Source: Charina bottae
Lineage: Eukaryota; Chordata; Lepidosauria; Squamata; Charinaidae
DNA length: 64,000 bases
Reading direction: 5' to 3'
Assembly: GCA_023362775.1 (NCBI GenBank)
Contig: JALMGJ010000019.1
Span: 6,016,001-6,080,000 of the forward strand
A program made the position numbers and the translations under genes. Positions within the stretch are counted from its first letter, which is position 1. Each line of letters opens with the position of its first letter. The notes under the pieces are model-generated. The model had not been told where the DNA came from. It ran no database searches and was given only the letters and a program-made list of their open reading frames with translations. This document shows, in pieces, positions 56,385 to 64,000 of this stretch.

Positions 56385-57122
56385 GACTGAATTCAGAGGA
56401 AGGCTACTAAGATGTTTAAAAATCTGGAAACCCAGTCCTATGAGGAATGGTTAAAGGATTGGGTACATTTAGCCTACAGGAGAAATGACTAAGAGGAGAT
56501 ACGACAGTAGTCTTCAAATATCTGAAAGGTTGTCCCTGAGGAAGGAACTGGCTTCCTTCTCTATTTCCCGGTAGGACCAGACCAGAGTAAAAATTACAAA
56601 AGGATGTTCAGGCTATACATCAGGAAGAAAGTTCTGACTATACGACTACATGACTACAGTATACTGTATAAGAACAGGCTGCCAACAGGTCTTCAAATAG
56701 AGGTTGGTGGACATCTGTCTGAGATGCTGTATTAGATTCTGCCCTGAACAGGGAGCAGAATTAATTGATTGATTGATTAATTTTGATTTACATGGCCACT
56801 CATCACAGGAATGTGAATGTGGATGGTTAACAAAGGTTTAAAAAATACCATTAAATATAAATAATGGCCAACTAAAAACACAAAGTGGCTGGTGAAACAC
56901 CCTACATCAACAATGAGGACTCAGTTACTGTCCTGACCCCCATGCCCAGAAAACCAGGTCTTCAAGGCTTTCCAAAAGATGAGCAGAGTTGGGGCCTCAG
57001 GTAGTATGGTGTTCCAAAAGGCAGGCAAAGCAATGGGAAAAGCATACTTCCCTGGTCTCGCTAGATAACAGGAGGTTGGAGCATGAAATCTAAGGTCCCT
57101 TCCCACTCTGTGCTTCTATGAA
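56385..57122 (+). mobile_element. CR1 LINE 3' region, interrupted
   Basis: aagaggagatacgacagtag, tcttcaaatatctgaaagg, acatcaggaagaaagttctg and gaacaggctgccaac follow the order of the CR1 3' end. After the L2-like insert (56765-57087) the terminal block resumes: aatctaaggtcccttcccac and tctgtgcttctatga, which is the CR1 tail. Confidence 0.75.
56765..57087 (-). mobile_element. L2-like LINE 3' fragment inside CR1
   Basis: Minus strand gives LARPGKYAFPIALPAFWNTI, LPEAPTL and FWKALKTWF, the L2-like C-terminal block. The plus-strand left end gattaattttgatttacatg corresponds to its tail. Confidence 0.75.
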
Positions 57123-57914
57123 AATAGGACAAAAGCCTGCAATTTCTCAGAAGAGAGCTTTGCTAACATCATTCCTAGTTGCATTTCAGAACACCGGTGG
57201 AGAAAAAATGTAATTGTTCTGATCTCTGATGGAAATGCTGAAAAATACAAAGAAATAAATGGCTAGGCATAAGGATGGTAGTGGTTAGATAGAAGAGAAA
57301 AAAAGGGGGAGGAGAGAGAGAGAGAGAGAGAGATAATGTGGATATGAAATAGAGGACAGCAAATTGAAGACCATAGCAGCAGCAATGCAGGACAGGGGCA
57401 TCAATACATTTGGAGATAAAGAACATCTATTTGAGGTTGCTTCTGGGAAAATATGATTAATGGCGATGTCTGAAAGCAAGCCGTTAAAAATAGATTTGTG
57501 AGTTGTTGGACTCTTCCTGCCATTTCCAAAGATTTTTTTTAAAGTCAATATGCTGAGACTCATCTCAGAAACTTTGCAGTTTGTGGTAATATTGAGGTTT
57601 CATGGAGCTGCTGCTAAAAAAGGGATTCAGTGAATTATTATATAATATTGTACTGAACAAGCGAACATAGCAAAAGCTGGAGCAGGGTTAAGTCCAACTG
57701 ATTCCAGGCAGAAAATGGTAAATGTCAGTGGAATTGTTCCACAGAAATCAAAGGGCATGGTCCAGCTAAAAGTAAGTTACTGTTTTGTGTGTTTAGTTGG
57801 TAAATAAACACTTGCTTAAGTGTTGCTGTAGTGATGAATGTGTATGACTAGAATGTGTGTGACTGTCAGTCATGGAAGCTCACAACCTGACTTTGAGCCA
57901 GTTCCTCTCTCTTA
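57123..57914. other. Unassigned sequence with short (GA)n
   Basis: (AG)n at 57311-57333; nothing else recognised. Confidence 0.45.
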
Positions 57915-58175
57915 GCCCCAAAATAAGTTGGTGTAGTGGTTAATGTGTTGGATTAGGAGTAGGGAAACTCAGGTACAAGTCTTCTCCTCAGCCCGGGAAT
58001 TTCATTGGATGACTTTGGGCCAGTAACTCTCTCTCAGCCGGCCTAACTGGCAGGTTATATTTTTTGGAAAAATTGGAGGTGAGAGTGCTATATATGTTTC
58101 TGTGAGCACCAAATGGAAAAGTGGGATGTAAATCTAATAATTAACATAATCAATCAATCAATCAATCAATCCTAG
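57915..58175 (+). mobile_element. CORE-SINE
   Basis: gttggtgtagtggttaatgt, a B-box-like stretch, core ggatgactttgggccagtaa, then gagagtgctatatatgtttc and gaaaagtgggatgtaaatct; a short (AATC)n follows. Confidence 0.75.
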
Positions 58176-58204
58176 ATTCCCAATGCCATTGGATTTGCTA
58201 TTTG

Positions 58205-58310
58205 GTACCCTGGGGATTTATTTATTTATTTATTTATTTATTACATTTATATCCCGCCCATCTCCCCCACAAGGAGGGACCCTGGGCGATTTACATAAAA
58301 CACTTGGTGC
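58205..58310 (-). mobile_element. L2-like LINE 3' tail, reversed
   Basis: (ttta)n, then atatcccgcccatctccccc, acaaggagggaccctgggcg and atttaca: the terminal hairpin in reverse. Confidence 0.8.
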
Positions 58311-58625
58311 TCATAAAGATCCTTAACCTAATTTTCAGTCTTGCTTGAAATCTTGCTATAGAAGAGAGGCTGCTTAGATTCTCTTAATGGATTATATTAT
58401 TTTTCTCTAGGGACCTCAGCAGCTTCCCAGTATAATGAACCATGGTGGTTTTGTGAGGCGTTCGTTTGGGATGGCTTTGGAGGATCATTTTACAATGATT
58501 TGGGCCCTTGAACATCTATTTCAGAGAATCTATGCTAGATCCCATGATTTGACATCATGACTATTAATCTACAATGCTTAAGGGTCATGATGTCAAACTA
58601 TTTGTGTTTGTGCGTGTGTCTTTGC
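58311..58625. other. Unassigned sequence
   Basis: No feature recognised. Confidence 0.4.
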
Positions 58626-58629
58626 GTTC

Positions 58630-58820
58630 TGACTCTTGGCAACTGCATGGACTAGTCCCTGAAGTTTTCTTGGCAAGGTTTTTCAGAAGTGGTTTGCCAT
58701 TGCCTGCTTTCTAGGGCTGAGAGAGAGTGACTGGCCAAGGTCACCCAGCTGGCTTTTATGCCTAAGGTGGGACTAGAACTCTCACTCTCCCTGTTTCTAG
58801 CCTGGCCGTCATCCTAAACT
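58630..58820 (-). mobile_element. CORE-SINE, reversed, with extra left block
   Basis: ggcaaggtttttcagaagtg, gtttgccattgcctgctttc, tagggctgagagagagtgac, tggccaaggtcacccagctg and ctaaggtgggactagaactc. The left block (gactcttggcaactgcatgg) is shared in part with the repeat unit at 8940-9080. Confidence 0.7.
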
Positions 58821-59318
58821 ATTTAGCCATGTATGAAAACACTGGGAGTTCCTCAGATTTCAAAAAAATCTATACAGGTCAGACTTGGCCAAAATGTAGA
58901 TGGGGCACTGCCAAAGAATCACAGGATTGAAAGCTAGATTGGGAAGTCCAAAGGACATAACAGAACAAGGAAAGTACAACCACTTCCATATTCCTGCCAA
59001 GTAACCTAAATGGATATGTCTGTCACCGCATGTGAACTTGATTTGAAGGAAGCTTAACCTTTTTATTAATTTCTAAACAGCTAAACACCCTCAACAGCTT
59101 GACCATTAGAGGGATCATTCTCCCATCATAAACCTGATCAACATTAAGATCTTCTATTTTTTGTTCCAGTTTCATTTTTTTAATTGGACACTTTGAAGAA
59201 AATAAAAATAATATAAATATAAAATAAGGTTCAAAGAGAACACAAAAAAGAACAAAATAATATAACATAGGTAAGTGCACCAGGGTTTTAAAAATCTAAT
59301 GGAGGTCGAAGCTTTCTA

Positions 59319-59726
59319 CAGGTAGTCCTTGCTTAACAACCACAATTGCAACCGGAATTTTGGTTGCTAAGCAAAGCGGTCATTAAGCGAATGCAACCTG
59401 ATTTTATGACCTTTTTGCAGCAGTCGTTAAATGAATCACCATGGGCATTAAGTGAACCAAGTGGTTGTTAAGCAAATCACATGGTTCCCCATTGATTTTG
59501 CTTGCCAGAAGCTGTCCAGGAAGGTAGAAAATGATGATCATGTGACCACGGGACACTGTGACGGTCATAAATGTAAAACAGTTGCCAAGCGCCCAAATCA
59601 TGATCATGTGACTGCGGGGACACTGCAATGGTTGTAAGTGTTAGGACCAGTCATAAGTAGGCTTTTCAGCACCGTTTTAAGTCCAAACCATCACTAAATG
59701 AATGGTTGTTAAGTGAGGACTACCTG
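59319..59726. mobile_element. Palindromic MITE flanked by TA
   Basis: 408 bp with long imperfect inverted ends: caggtagtccttgcttaaca at the left, and tgttaagtgaggactacctg at the right. Internal gttaag motifs recur in both orientations. TA lies at both borders. No coding capacity. Superfamily not assigned: TA borders suggest Tc1/mariner, but similar reptile elements may be hAT. Confidence 0.85.
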
Positions 59727-59924
59727 TATAATATCATTAATTAGTTCAAAATAGTTAAATATATTACATATATTTTGTCATTTTAAGGGTCCTAGAATCA
59801 CTATTACATTTCAACTAAACATGAATATGTTTGACATTTTGCATTTTAGCTTTTGTATTTATATATTGCTTGTGGTTAGATAGTTCTCTTTGCTTTTTCC
59901 TCCTTCTTTTTGATTTATTGTGTG
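59727..59924. other. Unassigned sequence
   Basis: No feature recognised. Confidence 0.4.
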
Positions 59925-60035
59925 TTTATGCTATACGCTGACCAGAGTCACATAGTCTGAGTTGAGTGGCCTTATAAATCTTGAAATCAGTCAATCAATC
60001 AATAAAAATAAATGATTGAATATAAAAAGCATGGT
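59925..60035 (+). mobile_element. Probable LINE 3' tail
   Basis: ctgaccagagtcacatagtc, tgagttgagtggccttataa, then an (AATC)n-like A-rich tail; layout of a diverged L2-like terminus. Confidence 0.45.
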
Positions 60036-60311
60036 CAACACAATATAAATCACCAAATGGATGAAGGGCCCCTATAGAGATGCTTTTCCTTGGGAAGTGA
60101 GACAGAGTCTTCTCCTGCATCACTTCCAAATGGGGAGCTGCATTTAGATGTACATATTTAGAAAACAGTAGAGACCTCTTTCACTAGGGACTTATAATTG
60201 TGGATCCGTATTAGTCTTGATTTAGAGTCCCATCTTTTAACACCTGGCGCTTGGGTTAGTCTCCCTGATAACTCATGTAAGTAGAAAGGTGGGTTATGAA
60301 TCAAATAAATA

Positions 60312-60402
60312 AGGGGCACGGTGGCTCAGTGGGTTAAACCTATTGTGGTACCTATTCATCTACTTGCATTTGCATGCTTTCGAATTGCTAGGTTGGCAAT
60401 TT
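60312..60402. mobile_element. Chimeric SINE scrap
   Basis: ggggcacggtggctcagtgg + gttaaacc (head of the L2-tailed tRNA-SINE, plus strand) is fused directly to tggtacctattcatctactt..gaattgctaggttggcaa, an internal piece of the Sauria SINE in the opposite orientation. Confidence 0.8.
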
Positions 60403-62080
60403 TGATACGTTTTGGTATCCACCTAGATTCCCCTCCTGGTAGCATGTAGCAAGCTAGGTGCTAAGCTTTGCCTTTCTGTATCAAGTATATTCAGTAACTA
60501 AATCTCCTATCTGATATAGTTCTAGTCCTCCTTCACTAATCATTACTCAGGTCCCACTCTCAAGAATGCTCACACAGATAAAAATAATGTTTCAATCTCC
60601 AGTAAATTTGAAGTAAGTACCTTTTACTTTATTTGGGATTTCCAGTTGAATGTTAAGAAGAACCTCCGAACAGTAAGAGCAGTGTGACAGTCAACCAAGG
60701 ATGATGATGAACAACCTTCATGTTTTCAAGCACCTGTCAGGTATGTTTTCTTATGGATTCCTGCAATGTATTTATTGCTTTCATTACTTTATCCCCTACT
60801 TTTCTGATTATATTTGCAGGTTTTATTTAATCAGTTTTATTTAGTCTGGGCTCTTGACCCATAATAAAAAATTTGATTTGATTTGAGATTTGATTATATG
60901 AACATTCAGAACAAATTGAAAGTGCAAAATAGAAAACATGAGCATTAATTCAATGCATTGACATGAATTGTGAGACTTAGTGCCTACACAGTCCTTTCTA
61001 ACTCCACAATCCTATGATTTTATTATTCTGTGATTCTCAGACTCATCCCTTGATTTTCTATGCCTCTAGTAAAAAATTTAAAAAATGGCACAATATATAT
61101 TTGCCCTTTGATGATTAGAAGGTGATTTAAAAAAAAAAAAAAAAAGAACATTGGAGTCTCATTCTTGACTGATGTCTGCCCTCCAGGGCAGGCCAGATTA
61201 GAACAAGGGAGCCCATATGCGTGTTAGCTCCATAATTTACAACTTCAAGGATTTGTTCAGACACGCTCATACGTCATTATTTCTCATCCCAGTTGAATTC
61301 TATGTTGTTTGGGATTAGGCCAACTGATATGTGACCTTTATCTAAGATGTTTGATCTCAGATAAAGACTCCACAAGGATTCCAAGAGTGCCTCTTTATTT
61401 CTATAGGGTATGATAACAGAATCCTGAAAGCCTGTCAGAGTTTTCCTCTGCCCCAAAGAGAATCAAAGTGGGCTTTTTCCTTTCTCATGTTTTCTACTTT
61501 CACAGGACTGAGCTGTTGTTCCTTCCTCCCATAATGTCTCATCCATTCTCTCATCAAGGTTATTTCTACATCCTTTGTACCTGAAATCTCTAGGGCAAGA
61601 TGGCATATGCCCATGATCAATACAGCTAAATGCAGTTTATAGGGCAGACTGCACTTTTCCAGGCGTTTGGCACTAAATGCCATGTTTTTGTCAGTTCTCT
61701 TCCTGAAACTGCAAAATCCGAAGTTTTAATAAACTTGTGGGTTGCCACATTTGGCTGGTGTACTATCCTCAGCTGAGTGGATTACAGGGTACCTAGGCAA
61801 ATTTAAACCATTTGAAGGTAAACAGGAAGAAAGTAGCAGCAGATTGAAAAAGTAGAAAATAACCCTTGAATTATAACTTCTTAACAAAACTGTATCTTAT
61901 GACAGAACTGTTCTTTGATTCCTGCATATACCATCGTTGTCAAAAGCTTTGCCCAGGAGCGTTTGCAAACCATTCAAATTACATTTAACACTCTAACGCT
62001 TAGATAACTTAGACCATTAAAGATGGGGAAACTATTATAACAGTATTAACTATTATTTGAATATGCTTATGTTAATAAGC
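60403..62080. other. Mostly unassigned; faint LINE tails
   Basis: 60830-60895 (gggctcttgacccataataa then (TTTGA)n) looks like a LINE 3' terminus, similar in style to the arms at 21959-22251. 60985-61030 (cctttctaactccacaatcc, tatgatttta) resembles a CR1 tail. Poly(A) at 61129. No gene recognised. Confidence 0.4.
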
Positions 62081-62137
62081 ATAAGGCTACTTGTGGAGTC
62101 CATGGTGCTCTCTGAGCCTTGTTGTTTTCTTGCAGAC

Positions 62138-62168
62138 GTTTCATTGCCAGGCTAGGCAACATCTTCAG
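62138..62168 (-). ncRNA. Hammerhead-ribozyme-like core in PLE tail (candidate)
   Basis: Minus strand reads CTGAAGA, 19 nt including a gttgcc/ggcaat stem, then GAAAC. This fits the CUGANGA..GAAA core of hammerhead ribozymes, which have been reported in Penelope-like elements. One extra base precedes the stem; helices I and III were not demonstrated. Confidence 0.4.
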
Positions 62169-62955
62169 TGCGAAAAGGGAGTGGAACTTGCTCTCTGTTT
62201 ATATACCCTGGCTTGTACTGCCTGTGTTGGTGGGGGTGTTGTACTCTCCTTGGTAGTACCTTGATTGAGTTGTTTGCTGCTTGGTTGAATGACTGAGTTA
62301 ATAGTTCCTTGATTAGGGTCTATTGTGTTGTTTGATTGCTCCTGTGCTGCTAATCTTGCTGTTATTCTTTGCCTATCTTGTTGCTGATTTCTGGCCAAGA
62401 GGTGTTCTGGTCTTCTGGCTTTTCTATTGTCTCTTATGAATGGTATGTAAAAGTTGTTTACCTCTATGTGTCTGTTGATGGCTGCTTTGTCTGAATGCCA
62501 AGCTTCCAGGAATTCTCTAGCATTTTTGGATTTGGCTTGGTTTAAGATGCTCACCGTTTCCCAGTTGAAAGTATGGTTCAGTCTGTCCATGTGTTGTGAG
62601 ATAAAGGAGTTTTCACCATGTCTTCTGACTACTAGTTGGTGTTCATGGATGCGTTCTGCTAGTCTTCTGCCGGTCTGTCCTACATAGTGGCTGTTACAGC
62701 CCTTACACTGTATGTTGTAGATAACTCCTGTTTTTTCTTCTTGGGCTACTGGGTCTTTTGGTTTACTTAGGATGTTCTGAAGGGTTTTGGTTGGTTTGTG
62801 TGCTACAGTGATGCCGTGTGGTTGTAACAGTCTATTAGTAGTTTCTGAGATGTTTCTGATGTATGGCAGTGTAATCCTTTTCATAGCTTCTGTTGGTTTT
62901 GCTGTGTTGGGTTGAGTGGTCAGATACTTTTTGATAAAGTTGCGTGGATATCCAT
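62165..62955 (-). pseudogene. PLE C-terminal region with GIY-YIG endonuclease
   Basis: Open to the truncation point (about 263 codons; first methionine at 62884). The upstream part NGYPRNFIKKYL lies in the linker after RT, which is missing. The endonuclease follows: GVIYNIQCKGCNSHYVGQTG (the two GIY-YIG half-motifs around a CKGC pair), RRLAERIHEH with catalytic-type R and H, and HMDRLNHTFNWETVSIL. Then comes KNAREFLEAWHS, with the conserved E, and a glutamine-rich C-terminus ending STPFSH. The endonuclease provides target cleavage for reverse transcription. All recognisable motif residues are intact, but without RT the fragment cannot move itself. The TGA stop sits inside the conserved CTGAAGA motif. 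Confidence 0.9.
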
Positions 62956-63084
62956 TTTGCTATTTATAATTTATATTATTATAAATATTTATTTATTTAT
63001 ATTTATTTATATTTTATAAGGCTATTTAGATTTTACATCCAAAGCTGAATATAACATAAGAAACAGCTGCAAATACATCAAATT

Positions 63085-63795
63085 TTGGATCAGGAGGCCC
63101 TCCGAACAGTCACTCATGCCCTTGTCATCTCCCATATAGATTACTGCAACATGCTCTACATGGGGCTACCCTTGAAGAGTATCCGGAAGCTTCAGCTGGT
63201 CCAGAATGCGGCTGCATGGGTAGTTCTGGGTGATATAAGATCAGCATATGTAACACCGCTACTCCGTGAGCTGCATTGGGTACCAGTTTGCTTCTGGGTC
63301 CAATTCAAGGTGTTGGTTATCACCTTTAAAGCCCTACATGGCATAGGACCAGGGTATCTGAGGGACCGTCTCATCCCGATCATATCTTCCCGCCCCACCC
63401 GATCATGCAGGGAGGGCATGCTTTGGATCCCATCACTAAAAGATTTCCATCTAGCAGGGTCCAGGAGGCGTGCCTTCTCTGCGATAGCATCCACCCTGTG
63501 GAATATCTTGCCCCCTGAGGCGAGATGGGCACCCTTGCTCCTGGCCTTCAGGAAGTCGTTAAAGACCTGGTTCTGCCGCCTTGCCTGGAACGAAGGACAT
63601 AATAGTTCCTCCTGGGGGTGGTTAGCGTAATAATATCCTCCTTTTAAGAACATACCATCTTTTGGATTTTTATTTTTATGGTAGTTTTTAAATGTATAGG
63701 CTTTTAACTTTTATATTGTGATTGTAAACCATCCAGAGTCTACCATGGTAGAGATAGGCGGAGATAAATCCAAATAATAAAATAAAAATAAAAAG
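63085..63795 (+). mobile_element. L2-like LINE 3' end, 5'-truncated
   Basis: Starts within ORF2 at DQEALRTVTHALVISHIDYC. It ends at NSSSWGWLA with stop at 63630, followed by a 3' UTR and a diverged hairpin gtaaaccatccagagtctac / gtagagataggcgg with A-rich tail. The 181-codon frame is open, so this copy is fairly young; it lacks EN and RT. Confidence 0.88.
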
Positions 63796-64000
63796 ATAAA
63801 TATTTGTTGTACAATAAAGGTTTCTATCTTAAGCCGATACTCAATGCTAACATCTCCACTGTATTGTTACTTATTATTGTTGATGCATGTTGAGAAAAAA
63901 AAAGTTAATAAACAAAACAAAATAGGCAACAACTGAAAAAAGAAAAAGAAAAAAAGGCATTTTGGTTTCAAACTTCCCCCTTTTTATGCTTCTGCTAATT
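63796..64000. other. Unassigned A-rich sequence
   Basis: No feature recognised to the end of the window. Confidence 0.4.

Larger units (their letters stand above)
62090..62960 (-). mobile_element. 5'-truncated Penelope-like element
   Basis: EN-containing Penelope-like retroelement read on the minus strand. It starts inside the ORF near 62958, carries the GIY-YIG endonuclease, and ends in a 3' tail (62090-62164) with cctggcaatgaaacgtctgc and aagaaaacaacaaggctcag. A 9-bp direct repeat ataaggcta at 62081-62089 and 63016-63024 may be its TSD, in which case the AT-rich 62960-63015 belongs to the insertion. Confidence 0.85.

Noticed and set aside
62090..62960. Domesticated GIY-YIG nuclease gene
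   Set aside because: It is contiguous with PLE linker sequence and tail, and ends abruptly at the 5' side like a truncated insertion. No sign of host exons.

Overview
The window is non-coding DNA from a vertebrate nuclear genome, most likely a squamate reptile (lizard or snake). The evidence is the repeat community. There are Sauria-type tRNA SINEs ending in BovB-like (ACCTTT)n tails, BovB (RTE) and CR1 fragments, many L2-like LINEs, AT-rich sequence, and no bacterial gene organisation. I find no host protein-coding gene and no functional tRNA or rRNA gene. Everything recognisable is a transposable element (TE), a microsatellite or a local duplication. The stretch is intergenic or intronic; I cannot tell which.

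Layout. 0-9 kb: decayed L2-like and BovB LINE pieces, one with a 27-bp minisatellite inside the reverse transcriptase active-site box, plus CORE-SINEs. 10-13 kb: two young local duplications; the second ends in a fold-back and lies between 14-bp direct repeats. 13.1-16.7 kb: a nearly full-length L2-like LINE whose ORF has one frameshift. 17.5-19.2 kb: an old L2 copy holding a Sauria SINE, which itself holds a palindromic Penelope-like (PLE) tail element. 21-24 kb: a long tRNA-SINE with an L2-type tail, an inverted pair of LINE ends and two adjacent cruciform-capable palindromes. 24-29 kb: old L2, a full Sauria SINE, a second palindromic PLE tail and a short interstitial telomeric repeat. 29.8-33.8 kb: a truncated L2 whose 3' UTR carries a (TTTTA)n expansion and a whole Tc1-like transposon. 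35-40 kb: L1 pieces, including a young 5'-truncated L1 with an open ORF2 end and a perfect 16-bp target-site duplication (TSD), nested in older L1-like sequence. 41-46 kb: a second long SINE, two non-autonomous hAT elements with 8-bp TSDs and a solo LTR with a 5-bp TSD. 49.2-51.2 kb: the 3' half of a Ty3/gypsy chromovirus (integrase, chromodomain, LTR). 52-64 kb: Sauria SINE, CR1 with nested L2, a palindromic MITE, a Penelope-like GIY-YIG endonuclease fragment and a last L2 copy.

How the parts relate. Two LINE-SINE pairs are visible: BovB with Sauria SINEs, and the L2-like LINE with a roughly 490-bp tRNA-SINE that shares its 3' terminal hairpin. Nesting gives relative ages: old L2, then Sauria SINE, then PLE tail; L2 then Tc1; older L1 then young L1; CORE-SINE then hAT. 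The most unusual signal is the palindromic PLE-tail family (two insertions with 13-14 bp TSDs). It shares a hammerhead-ribozyme-like core, CTGAAGA-N19-GAAAC, with the separate PLE at 62 kb. Family names are from recognition of protein motifs, tails and terminal repeats; no database search was possible.
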